A stretch of 26,297 bases of DNA from a virus, in the IMG/VR virus record IMGVR_UViG_3300025138_000296, positions 1-26,297 of that record. One strand, 5' to 3'. The notes under the pieces are model-generated. The model was not told the origin of the DNA. It ran no database searches and worked only from the letters and a program-made list of their open reading frames with translations. Below are positions 17,101-24,224 of this stretch, piece after piece. Positions within the stretch are counted from its first letter, which is position 1; each line of letters opens with the position of its first letter. Position numbers and translations under genes: made by a program.

Positions 17101-19717
17101 GCTTACAGAATTTGCATTTCTTAATTATGCAAGTGGACAAAGTTCCCAACAAGGTATTTTTGATCTTTTTGGAGATGTTAATATTATGTCATTTGGAACA
17201 ACATCAGACACTGGTAGCAAGATTATAATTTCACAATCTTATGACTTACCTAGTGGGTCAAATCAAGAAATGACTGCATCTCTTTCCTTAAGAAATTCAA
17301 ATGATATAGAACAATATGGAAATATAGATGTTAACTTAAATCGAGTATTTATTTCTGCTAGTAATCAAGAGGGTGAATTGCTTTGGGAAGCACGTTATGG
17401 AGCTCAATATGGAGGATTTCCATATGAAGCAAGTGATAATTTTAGACTTACTGTAGATATAAGTAGAAGTTTAAATATGAATTTATCTATAACAGAATAT
17501 ACCCATAGTATAGTACCACATCCTTCTAGATTTTCACCTATATCCCTCCCAATGGCATATGGTAATTATAATGTACCTAGTCTTGATACTTCAGTAGTGT
17601 CTAATTTCTTTGGAATAAATGATGAAGAGGGTGGTAATATTTTACCTTTCTATTTAGCTTTAGATTGTCAACCTACTTTAAATAATTATATTAATAGCAG
17701 ACCCAGTTCATATATAATGAATGTGTCTTATAATAATATAACAGGATCTATAACACCCGTAAATTTTTTACAAATTTTATCCGGAAGTGCAACTAAAGCA
17801 TCAGTACCAGATTCAAATTATTCTACAGCTCGTTCTATTATTCCTAGATATGATGGGAGTAAAAGTACTAGTGCACAGTATAATATATGGAGTCCAACGG
17901 ATAAGGGAACATTTGGAAAATTACCTACTATTGATTTAAGGAAAACATATTTTTCATATTTTAACCAAATTGAAGATCCTTACCCAAATATTAATGATAA
18001 AATTAAATTAAATGTTCAATATTTAATAGATGAAGAAGGTAATGCTTTACCACCTGCTTTAGAGGGAACAAGTAGAACTATATTTGAAAGAGTTTATCCT
18101 CCAAAAGCAGGAGGAACGGTTGCAGTAGAAACATCAGATAAACTACTTAAAGCATTAAATTCAAATTTTGAGATATCAGAAGTAGGTAATTATTATGCAC
18201 CTATTATGTACTCACAAACAAGTAGTAGAAATTATTCTAGTACAATACCTTTATCGGGATCAGGAAGAATTTCAAGATATGACAATAATGATGCTAATAG
18301 CTTTGATTCATTTGCCTTTACCGCAATTGGTACTGCTTCTAATGCCCCAGTAACACAACAAAGATCATTTTCATATAAAATCGCTCCTACACAAGATTTA
18401 CAACTTAAAACTGCTGCTGGTGTAAACACATACAATACTTCTAGTACTGCGGGAATAATATTTTATTCTGCTTCAACTTCTGAAGCTCCTAATGGATTTG
18501 ATTTAAATAATACTCAACGTTTAACTTTAGAAACACAATTTACAACTACATACATTTATGATACAGATAGAACACGCAATGAAATGAGTGTATCTATGGC
18601 TATGAAGAGTGGTAGTTTAAATTTACCTTTTAAAGTAAAAGATGTTAAATTGTCAATACAAAAAGGAGATGGATCAATCCAACCATTAGGTTCAGTGATA
18701 AAGCAAAGTTGGTTAGGGTTTTTAGGAGAAAAGTTTAACCAAAACAATCAATTTTATAATTATAGAAATTCATGGCCTTATAAAGAAAGTACAAATTTCC
18801 AATTAAAAGAAGATCAAACTATGACAATGACTTTGGATTGGGAAATGTATCATTTTTTAAGGGATAAAGGTGTATACCTTAATGGTGGAGATGCACAATA
18901 TAGAAACTCAGATTTTTTAGCACTTATTTGGACTATAGAAGCAGAAAATGATTATATTATAAAAAGTAATGATAAAATTCATTGGGAACTATCGGGTAGT
19001 GCAAAAAGAGCTTCTGCAGGGAATCAACCGGATGCTGCATTTTTCCCAAATTTATTTCAAGGAGAACATACCCCATCAAGAATAACTTCATATGGGGCGT
19101 TAGATCATTTACTCAGTACTGATAATAGATCTACTGCACCCTTTTGGATTTTTACAGGTTCTGATAATAACCCTTCTTTCCAATATGGTGATATTATATC
19201 ACAAAAAATATTAGTAATGTCTTCCTCTAATATGAATGAAGCGTATGGCGCAGAATTTTATCAAGGAAATTTACCTTATACACCTGGTGAATCCGATATA
19301 TTTCCAACAGGATTAGAACCACCAGGTACTAAATTTGATGATATAGTGTATCCTTTACAATTAGAAAAAGGAGATGAAATAAGATTTGCAAATAATGAAA
19401 ACTATACTTATACTATAGAAGAAGTAATTAAACCATCTGATAATATAGAGTGGTATCAAGGAAAGAAAGTAGGAAGATTAAAAATAATATTAAATAAAGA
19501 TGTACCTAGTGGAGTAGATTTGAATTTCTTTTTAATAAGAAGAAAAATACCTAATGCCAATAGTGTTTATTTAGGTAGTACTTTCCCTTATGGAACTAAC
19601 CTATCAGCTTCATCAACACCTGGTATTCTTTATCCTGATTTTCCAACAGAACTATTAGAAAATAGTGCCTCTATATTAGTAAATGAATTAATTAGTAAAG
19701 GAATAATAACATCTTAA
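11102..19717 (+). CDS. Giant tail/baseplate structural protein (2871 residues)
   Basis: The largest gene of the window. Residues 1-400 are beta-rich with an early YIENYVYDENNN segment. Residues about 445-590 resemble a P2 gpI/tail-protein-I module: YDNLWIYTKDI, SKDLVADAIRDFGIKLY, and YLLKTKGTIAGLRALITSYG, which is its usual GT-start helix and loop. Residues about 640-850 look like a LamG/concanavalin-type sandwich (VQFRFKP, a Trp pair, then GSFQEYRMFIPRIS). Residues about 1040-1080 contain FTPARTSLASGVVVKQHILE, and near 1195 EFYDGIFSGSSLQV, both motifs I associate with giant tail proteins of marine T4-like phages. The rest is Ser/Gly/Thr/Asn-rich beta structure with repeated SGS turns. The C-terminal 200 hold ending strands (FFLIRRKIPN). 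It likely occupies the gp7/gp10 role in the wedge and carries receptor-facing domains. Confidence 0.8.
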   Translation: MEEKNITIEQLNPTSFEFQNYVQSDESLIASSDLDTVFSQSTDYIENYVYDENNNLIDSTLPCLLYTIKEGDVLITPTKELENKGYTQGVYNILYNFYRKRLSSDFGFKYYIKEISSDRTEIKLDSNFIIDENIISSTEEFISYRENNNYFVDFYLNFGNNKTVIANNVKLDTTLEDNPTVLIKLYEPLPEEFDVKTELWVIEEISSPQLYKITFPNKIVEIQDFTYISGPNFNLNVKEQTGKSGQLFSYNTLVNSDITSSTQQIQNLLNEKQINININYENYNEFIHFSSAKTRLENFYYKVGLIESASNQLNTYLGQVTSTTSTTSAFSSSVKVLTSQIDSVVNNFDGYEYFLYFNSGSSKSYPKQNPEGPPYLLQSTGSTEVLEWLGNATPGSIYYGGQALTASNYDEANDDYLYDAIPEYLREDPDNRKYELFVDMVGQHYDNLWIYTKDISNKFNADNRLEFGISKDLVADAIRDFGIKLYSNNFNTEDLYTAFLGITPTSNKFPFPNITSTLPVSSTGSEYIETKVTSSQSDIIPLNDVNKSLYKRIYHNIPYLLKTKGTIAGLRALITSYGIPDTILRINEFGGKDKNEAQDYDLKQKVFNFAFNTGIDASPHNIITSSFDPSQDFRSGFPSSPNTVQFRFKPAPIPPAVNNLPNSLIRYSQSLWLADDNDNTFATPGAAVVLEYTGSGFRTGSHSGSIASPFDTWGTLKFYPNAQLNSGITCSVAAPFFNGDWWSAQVTFTGSNTTDSTASLFSANEIDGKIGFRGSEVKLGLDARDWDRQDFAALNMFANRTINSKIYKPFSGSFQEYRMFIPRISESKFLDYVVNPYSNEGNTINSTPNELMFRAALGSQLTTGSTSQTTFTSIHPKVTGSAVQITQSFTNDSNYHMINFSTGNRQWVPNKEDIFQDQVPSGIKNRVTDKIGIRAHILPERPTGSNANIDVLSPYRSIEQDSFVSQSYTPDVNYLEVAISPQNQINDDINAQIGYFNMGDYIGDPRQFSSSARNYPDLDTLRDSYFNKYIKSYDLVDFIRLIKFFDNSLFKMIKDFTPARTSLASGVVVKQHILERNRQRPAQVEFSNVTYTGSVKSQARNYDTGSGDTGQYEFNNGSSIYRFSGGTGGSFERYNGLSTSPSASILGLSNRFNLTQSWSESIDGSVANAINNSGSFQNHGTILLTNQDEFYDGIFSGSSLQVTRQNLNPGCDPYLKPADDGVDYNFLFFSNGYPYDGTVDETSFLDINNYPVSGDAWIYSEYKSIGSGIESAQWVKYIKLSPRDADGRFVLNYFAGIPDLRIEFTEGIIKYIVTDILLNPNYVLLTIDKFQPDAEFTSSVDGGSENWSLLAHGNFMKEGNNTLDSHAKYGFANAVATETQALKFFNGVLKDELSFFDTGSTYDATDQNWNLQGGRYGTYSPTRTSNIPWAISGSIKYSASAADLNATASGLYHSGSTFTGFKMSGVFPPSDAMINTVPFSNETPQPFQIWQTDFMKHFKRTTFKPSPSIIQLPDGVFDNGLNPLIPGNSGSGVVGLPGGGHSRILIPGTASLDFHFPYLQFSGSELTLNDVAEIQPVPLSGSIRGSNEPLKNTDSINTYTPGGNINPSAIAGPGFFNFFPIEDGSYSASMGRIENPIALIDGQTPIYSVPLGTIYDNPLSSLANQNTHDLASFVYNASVQLPDTNPNFPLTAKVYGNPTIFSLSASIELSCSSAANITASIEWCRDSSPDINTVWYLSNNLFGKASTPGHISSSGLLGNSDDGEAINEMTSTGLSFRAVAWGDGDDHNIAYKLTKFEVSGWETLKGPLRLDLENGSTQSPNFASYDIVLDDDTTSDTTVKDKTYGIRGTQNTLLKNQWFIGNRVVEEWPTIDFTAHLKRTGSDGEFLITSSNLLESQSCGPGLSAVFPDSPILDILHPTVTPSSSINNVGDMYFIEYSGSNPQFPTNIPNVKPNLFLQGPAFTTQSINSSGLSGFLNGYVYQFGGGSSNPNGSFTEPGLWLTEFAFLNYASGQSSQQGIFDLFGDVNIMSFGTTSDTGSKIIISQSYDLPSGSNQEMTASLSLRNSNDIEQYGNIDVNLNRVFISASNQEGELLWEARYGAQYGGFPYEASDNFRLTVDISRSLNMNLSITEYTHSIVPHPSRFSPISLPMAYGNYNVPSLDTSVVSNFFGINDEEGGNILPFYLALDCQPTLNNYINSRPSSYIMNVSYNNITGSITPVNFLQILSGSATKASVPDSNYSTARSIIPRYDGSKSTSAQYNIWSPTDKGTFGKLPTIDLRKTYFSYFNQIEDPYPNINDKIKLNVQYLIDEEGNALPPALEGTSRTIFERVYPPKAGGTVAVETSDKLLKALNSNFEISEVGNYYAPIMYSQTSSRNYSSTIPLSGSGRISRYDNNDANSFDSFAFTAIGTASNAPVTQQRSFSYKIAPTQDLQLKTAAGVNTYNTSSTAGIIFYSASTSEAPNGFDLNNTQRLTLETQFTTTYIYDTDRTRNEMSVSMAMKSGSLNLPFKVKDVKLSIQKGDGSIQPLGSVIKQSWLGFLGEKFNQNNQFYNYRNSWPYKESTNFQLKEDQTMTMTLDWEMYHFLRDKGVYLNGGDAQYRNSDFLALIWTIEAENDYIIKSNDKIHWELSGSAKRASAGNQPDAAFFPNLFQGEHTPSRITSYGALDHLLSTDNRSTAPFWIFTGSDNNPSFQYGDIISQKILVMSSSNMNEAYGAEFYQGNLPYTPGESDIFPTGLEPPGTKFDDIVYPLQLEKGDEIRFANNENYTYTIEEVIKPSDNIEWYQGKKVGRLKIILNKDVPSGVDLNFFLIRRKIPNANSVYLGSTFPYGTNLSASSTPGILYPDFPTELLENSASILVNELISKGIITS

Positions 19718-19725
19718 AAAATAAC

Positions 19726-19735
19726 ATATTTATAA
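19726..19735 (+). promoter_or_regulatory. Candidate late promoter element ATATTTATAA, copy 3
   Basis: Lies in the 37-bp gap after the giant gene and starts 29 bp before the ATG at 19755. The 10-base core is identical to the other copies; the next base is C rather than T. It is preceded by AC, as is copy 4 (ACATATTTATAA). Confidence 0.6.
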
Positions 19736-19754
19736 CATATAATTATATAACAAA

Positions 19755-20426
19755 ATGGGATATTTAAACAATTCAGTAATAACAGTTGATGCTATTCTTA
19801 CCAAGAAGGGAAGAGAGTTATTAGCTAAAAATGATGGTTCTTTTAGAATCACTCAATATGCTTTAGCTGATGATGAAATAGATTATACTTTGTATAATCC
19901 AATTCACCCATCAGGTTCTGCTTATTATGGTGAAGCAATTGATAACATGCCTTTATTAGAAGCATTTCCGGATGAACAACAAATAATGAAGTATAAATTA
20001 GTAACTTTACCTAGAGGTACAGCAAAATTGCCTGTATTAGATTTAGGATATGGTGCTATAACTTTAAAACAAGGAGCTCAATTAGCGATTACTCCACAAA
20101 CATTAAATTACTTAGGTAATGCTCAAACATTTGAAAGCTCGGGTTACTCGGCAACAATTGGAGATGTGCGTTTACTTAATCAATATAATGGTGTAGGAGT
20201 TAATAGTAATGCTGCTACAGCTGCTAACCAATCCTCAATAGATACCATCGGCACTAATGTGTCTAAAACGGTAATTGGAACACAGTTTAATATAACTGCC
20301 ACCACTGTAAATACTTTATTTGGATTAAATCAAACCACGTTAAGAACAACACTTACAGTAGTTGGATTAGATAGTGGAGCTAGATTAACAATCCCAGTAA
20401 CAATAACTCAAAACCAAATAACATAA
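19755..20426 (+). CDS. Conserved virion structural protein
   Basis: 223 residues. The first 110 look strongly conserved among marine T4-like phages as I recall them: GYLNNSVITVDAILTKKGRELL, a segment ending ITQYALADDEIDY, then YYGEAIDNMPLLEAFPDE and YKLVTLPRGT. The second half is Thr/Asn/Gln-rich and beta-structured, ending in an Ig-like pair of strands (LTVVGLDSGARL, IPVTITQNQIT). It opens the third late unit and precedes two paralogous structural genes by 1 bp, so it is likely a tail-surface or fibre-attachment protein. A precise role is not known to me. Confidence 0.75.
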   Translation: MGYLNNSVITVDAILTKKGRELLAKNDGSFRITQYALADDEIDYTLYNPIHPSGSAYYGEAIDNMPLLEAFPDEQQIMKYKLVTLPRGTAKLPVLDLGYGAITLKQGAQLAITPQTLNYLGNAQTFESSGYSATIGDVRLLNQYNGVGVNSNAATAANQSSIDTIGTNVSKTVIGTQFNITATTVNTLFGLNQTTLRTTLTVVGLDSGARLTIPVTITQNQIT

Positions 20427-20427
20427 T

Positions 20428-21498
20428 ATGGGCTTTAAACAATTCGATCCAGAAGATTTTGTAGTAAGTGCTGACACAGTAACTTCTACTGTTTGGTCAA
20501 ATCAAAGTGTGACCTTAAATAATTATTTTACTTCTTCTATTCAAAGAGAAGGTAGTTCGGGACCATATTATCTTAATGTATTTCAAACGGGATCAGATGA
20601 TTCAACTTCTGCTGTTCAATTTGCTATTGCATATGCTAATAAAAATGGTGGGGGTGGATTAAGATTTGATTCATCTGTATCTGGTAGAACAGCAACTAGA
20701 TCTATATATGGACAATACAGAACATTAATATTAGAAGATGAACTTTCAAGTTTTAAATGGGGTCCTACTTCTACAGGTAGTAATGATAATGATTTTTATG
20801 TTTTAAGTGTTGAAAGAGCAAGATATAAAGAAAAATTATTACCAGGTTCTTTTAATTTAGTATTATCTAGTAGTCAAGACAATATAGGGGCTTTACATTT
20901 AACAGATGACTCAGGATATGTAAGTTTACCTACTTATTATGGTACTCAAAGAGCTTATAATGTAATTAGCGGCTCAGATGGTTCACCTCATAATGGAAAT
21001 GGATACTCTTACACAGGTTCTTATGGTTTATTCCTCCCAGATATTTCAACAATATTATTAAATGCAAATGCTTTAGATGACTCTTCAATTCCAGGTGCTT
21101 CAGGTATTAATAATGGTGCAGGAATAGGATTATCAACCTCAGTAATTGAAAATACAAATGGTGATAATCCAACCAAATTATATGTTCATATATCATCTTC
21201 TAGTGGAAACTCAGGTGGTGAAATTTTTCAATTAAATTCACAAGAAACTATTACATCTGATTATGTATTTGTAAGAGCAAGAAATGCAGAGTTTAATTAT
21301 TCAGAAAATCCATCATATATTTCAGGATCAACTGGTGAAGTAATATATAACTACTTTATTAATAATCCACAAACCTATGCTACAACAGTAGGAATGTATA
21401 ATGATAGTAATGAATTATTAGCTGTGGCTAAATTATCAAGACCTCTAGTAAAAGACTTTACAAAAGAAGCACTTATTAGAGTTAAATTAGATTTTTAA
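20428..21498 (+). CDS. Tail structural protein, paralogue A
   Basis: 356 residues, beginning MGFKQFDPEDFVVS. Residues about 20-200 are beta-rich with a likely fold core around LILEDELSSFKWG and SGSFNLVLSS-type strands. The middle is Gly/Ser/Asn-rich. Residues 282-356 form a C-terminal module with EFNYSENP, SGSTG, TTVGMYND and ELLAVAKLSRPL. This module and the first 12 residues are shared with the next gene. There is no enzyme motif. It is probably a surface or fibre-type protein of the tail, sharing an attachment module with its neighbour. Confidence 0.75.
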   Translation: MGFKQFDPEDFVVSADTVTSTVWSNQSVTLNNYFTSSIQREGSSGPYYLNVFQTGSDDSTSAVQFAIAYANKNGGGGLRFDSSVSGRTATRSIYGQYRTLILEDELSSFKWGPTSTGSNDNDFYVLSVERARYKEKLLPGSFNLVLSSSQDNIGALHLTDDSGYVSLPTYYGTQRAYNVISGSDGSPHNGNGYSYTGSYGLFLPDISTILLNANALDDSSIPGASGINNGAGIGLSTSVIENTNGDNPTKLYVHISSSSGNSGGEIFQLNSQETITSDYVFVRARNAEFNYSENPSYISGSTGEVIYNYFINNPQTYATTVGMYNDSNELLAVAKLSRPLVKDFTKEALIRVKLDF

Positions 21499-21503
21499 GA
21501 TGA

Positions 21504-22517
21504 ATGGCGGCTTTCAAACAATTCAACTCACAGGACATAATAATATCTCCCCTAGAGGTAAATAAGGGTTTTACATTTCAGGGAAATGCCTTAACTGGGT
21601 CTGATGTTGGTATTGATAGGTTTTTAGGAAAAAAAGGAAATTATTTAACTTCTGGAAGTTTTCTTACTGGCAAAATCAGAGACCAACAAGTCCCACAAAC
21701 TTTAATTTATGATTCAGTAAAACATCTTTACTATTCTAATTATCTTTTTGGTAATGATGGATTTATTTCTAATGCTAATACTGCTAGTAAAGGATTAGAT
21801 GGAATATTAAGAGGAGTTGGATATCAAACTAATCATTATAATTACGAACAAAATACTGTTTATCCCAATAAACTTTTCCCTACTGCAAGTAATTCTCCTA
21901 TAGGAGTAATTTCATTCCCCTCAAAATTATTTGGGGATTATATCCAACCTAATTCTATAAGAATAGAAAGCCCAGTAAGTGGTACTATTATTGATGATGG
22001 ACAAGGACGTTTATTAATGGATGATAGTGATCCTAATTTTATAGGTAATGTAGGAGATTTATCTTATGTAGGTAATGTAATATATCAACATGGTATAGCT
22101 ATAATAACAGATGATATAGTTAGAGGATTTGACCCTTCAGGATCTGCGTATGGGGCTGCTACATATGGTTATAGTTTATATGGAGGAGCTTTAAGGGATG
22201 AATTAGGATTTATTTCTAATTTTATAGAACTTGTTAATATAACTTGTTCATTCTCTAGTTCATATAAATTATTTGAAACACAATATAAATGTACTTTAGG
22301 GGAAAGCGAATTTAATTATAGTTTAAACCCAACTGTATTATCTGGAAGTGGAGGTAAATTATATGATGAATTTACTGGTTCATATTTTGATCCATATATT
22401 ACTACAATAGGTATGTATAACCATAATTATGAATTATTAGCTATAGGTAAGTTAGCTAAACCTTTACCAACATCTAGAACAACAGATACAACAATTTTAA
22501 TAAATATAGATAGATAA
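21504..22517 (+). CDS. Tail structural protein, paralogue B
   Basis: 337 residues starting MAAFKQFNSQDIIIS. The ATG at 21500 is in another frame; the one at 21504 gives the FKQF start shared with paralogue A. Residues 263-337 align without gaps to residues 282-356 of A: by eye 29 of 75 positions are identical, including EFNYS, SGS, TTIGMYN, ELLA and the KL-PL pair. The central 240 residues differ and are rich in Gly, Asn and Tyr (NYLFGNDGF, YSLYGGALRDELGF). The pattern of shared ends and divergent middle fits a duplicated fibre or decoration protein whose exposed part has diversified. Confidence 0.75.
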   Translation: MAAFKQFNSQDIIISPLEVNKGFTFQGNALTGSDVGIDRFLGKKGNYLTSGSFLTGKIRDQQVPQTLIYDSVKHLYYSNYLFGNDGFISNANTASKGLDGILRGVGYQTNHYNYEQNTVYPNKLFPTASNSPIGVISFPSKLFGDYIQPNSIRIESPVSGTIIDDGQGRLLMDDSDPNFIGNVGDLSYVGNVIYQHGIAIITDDIVRGFDPSGSAYGAATYGYSLYGGALRDELGFISNFIELVNITCSFSSSYKLFETQYKCTLGESEFNYSLNPTVLSGSGGKLYDEFTGSYFDPYITTIGMYNHNYELLAIGKLAKPLPTSRTTDTTILINIDR

Positions 22518-22519
22518 AC

Positions 22520-22530
22520 ATATTTATAAT
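22520..22530 (+). promoter_or_regulatory. Candidate late promoter element ATATTTATAAT, copy 4
   Basis: Lies in the 28-bp gap before the fibre gene and starts 26 bp before the ATG at 22546. It is preceded by AC as in copy 3. An AGGAT at 22541-22545 just before the start is a possible weak ribosome binding site. Confidence 0.6.
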
Positions 22531-22545
22531 AAACCAATTTAGGAT

Positions 22546-24165
22546 ATGGCAAAAGTATTAAATTATGAATCACAAATAGGACAGGGAGAAGTAATCCAAT
22601 CTTGGCACGTTTCTCAATCTGTTGACGCTTTTACAGGTGTAGAAGATTACGATATAACTTTATCAGGTTCTTTTACTTTATCAGGTTCTGCTAAAATAGA
22701 AGTAGCAGAATTATCTACTTCAACTAAACCTTTTGTTTTATCTTATGATGCAAGCACGGGTCAAGTATTTAAAATGAATACCTCTAGTATAGATGATGGA
22801 GATGGTGCTAATGAAGTTTATACTACTAGTTCAAATGATAATAATATAGTACCTGCTAAATTTGGTAGTAATAAAGCCGGTGGAAATTTTGCTGTTGTTA
22901 CTGGAGGTTCATCTAATAGTGCCTCAGCTGATCAATCCTTTATAGGTGCAGGTACTCTAAACACAGCTTCAGGGGGTTGTTCCGTAATAGTTGGAGGTGT
23001 AAATAATTCATCTTCAGGTGATTTTACATTTATTGGGAGTGGTAACAAAAATAAAGTCAATGCTAGTGGTGGTGTTATAGGAGGTGGTGATCAAAACCAA
23101 GTAACTGGTACTTGTGGTGGTGTTGTTAGCGGCTTATGTAATTTAGCATCGGGTGCATGGAGCTTTGTTGGAGCGGGTTTTAAGAATTCTTCTTCAAATG
23201 CAATATCAGCTATTGTAGCTGGGCACAGTAATAATATAGATGGTCAAACTTCTTTTATTGGAGCAGGGAATAAAAATTATATTTCAGGTCATGCTGCATC
23301 AGTTGTTGGAGGAACAGAAAATACATCATCAGCATGTCGTTCATTTATTGGAGGTGGATGTTTTAATGTTACTAATAGTACTGGTTCTGTAATAGCAGGT
23401 GGAAAATTAAATTGTATAGCTAATAAATCTGATTTTGCAACTATAGCTGGGGGGTGTGCTAATAATATTGTTGGTACTAATTCTTGCTGTAGTTTTATAG
23501 GTGGAGGTTCATTAAATTGTATTTCTGGTAATTCATCTGGTATAGGTGCGGGTCTACAAAATTCAGCATCAGCTTTTGCTAGTTTTATAGGAAGTGGATG
23601 TAAAAATCAATTAGCAGCTTCTTATTCATTTTTAGGTTCTGGTCGATCAAATTGTAATTATGGTGACCAAAATGGGTTAGTAGGTGGAAATGTAAATGAA
23701 CTAACTCTTAACACCCAATGTTCTTTTTTAGGGGGAGGACAGTTTAATTACATGAATACAGCAAAAAGTGTTATTGTTGGGGGAGAATGCAATCGCATTA
23801 ATCGTCCTACAATGGTAACATCTACTCATAGTGGAATAGTAAGTGGGTTTTGCAATAATCTTACAGCTTCTAGGGCAGTTATTGGAGCAGGATGTAAAAA
23901 TCAAATTTCAGAAACTGGAACAAGTAGTGGTATCTTAGCTGGTGATGAAAATACTATAACTCATGCATGTTCATTTGTTATTGGCGCAAATATTACATCT
24001 CACGCTAGTTGTACAACCCATGTTAATAATCTTACAGTAAGTGGATCTAATGGTGGTGGAGCAGGAGCTTCAATTGTAATAATGAGAGGTTTACCTACAT
24101 CTGATCCAACTAATGTTGGTCAAGTATGGAACGATAGTGGTACATTAAAAATATCAGCAGGTTAA
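22546..24165 (+). CDS. Tail fibre with cysteine-rich beta-roll repeats
   Basis: 539 residues. Residues 1-60 are an attachment segment (QSVDAFTGVEDYDITLSGS). Residues about 116-487 are some 20 imperfect repeats of about 15 residues with the pattern (I/V)xGGxxNxxxxxxSF, for example SFIGAGTLN, SVIVGGVNN and SFIGGGSLN. This resembles the left-handed beta-roll of YadA heads (14-residue repeats) and marine phage fibre repeats. The C-terminus has GLPTSDPTNVGQVWNDSG, a closing motif frequent in phage fibres. There are 18 cysteines, all inside the repeat region (first at 145, last at 489), mostly at two recurring places in the repeat. It would form a trimeric host-contact fibre. It has its own late promoter candidate. 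Confidence 0.82.
   Translation: MAKVLNYESQIGQGEVIQSWHVSQSVDAFTGVEDYDITLSGSFTLSGSAKIEVAELSTSTKPFVLSYDASTGQVFKMNTSSIDDGDGANEVYTTSSNDNNIVPAKFGSNKAGGNFAVVTGGSSNSASADQSFIGAGTLNTASGGCSVIVGGVNNSSSGDFTFIGSGNKNKVNASGGVIGGGDQNQVTGTCGGVVSGLCNLASGAWSFVGAGFKNSSSNAISAIVAGHSNNIDGQTSFIGAGNKNYISGHAASVVGGTENTSSACRSFIGGGCFNVTNSTGSVIAGGKLNCIANKSDFATIAGGCANNIVGTNSCCSFIGGGSLNCISGNSSGIGAGLQNSASAFASFIGSGCKNQLAASYSFLGSGRSNCNYGDQNGLVGGNVNELTLNTQCSFLGGGQFNYMNTAKSVIVGGECNRINRPTMVTSTHSGIVSGFCNNLTASRAVIGAGCKNQISETGTSSGILAGDENTITHACSFVIGANITSHASCTTHVNNLTVSGSNGGGAGASIVIMRGLPTSDPTNVGQVWNDSGTLKISAG
22891..24006 (+). repeat. About 20 degenerate repeats of roughly 45 bp coding the beta-roll
   Basis: The repeats are clear at protein level (a GG or GAG turn, an Asn two or three residues later, and Ser-Phe before the next turn) but diverged at DNA level. 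Unit length varies from about 14 to 22 residues, with longer units around residues 290-320 and 411-430. Confidence 0.75.
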
Positions 24166-24171
24166 AATTAC

Positions 24172-24200
24172 TTGTCAATTTAATAGTTTTTAGTTATATT
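24172..24200 (+). promoter_or_regulatory. Sigma70-like promoter for the nuclease-primase unit
   Basis: TTGTCA (24172-24177) and TATATT (24195-24200) are separated by exactly 17 bp, close to the sigma70 consensus (TTGACA/TATAAT), and lie 24 bp before the ATG at 24225. AGTTA (24192-24196) and TAACT (24207-24211) form short inverted arms around the -10 and could be an operator. This gap lacks the ATATTTATAA element, which fits early or middle rather than late expression of the replication genes. Confidence 0.5.
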
Positions 24201-24224
24201 AATTATTAACTTTAAAATAAAAAC

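Noticed and set aside
17031-17228. 65-codon + frame inside the giant gene in another frame
   Set aside because: Low-complexity Leu/Val/Met composition caused by reading AT-rich Ser/Gly codons out of frame; no separate gene is likely.
21500-21503. ATG at 21500 as the start of paralogue B
   Set aside because: It is in a different frame; the ATG at 21504 gives the FKQF start shared with paralogue A.
22891-24006. CRISPR-like periodic repeat
   Set aside because: The periodicity of about 45 bp comes from coding for protein repeats; units are diverged, vary in length and have no identical repeats with unique spacers.
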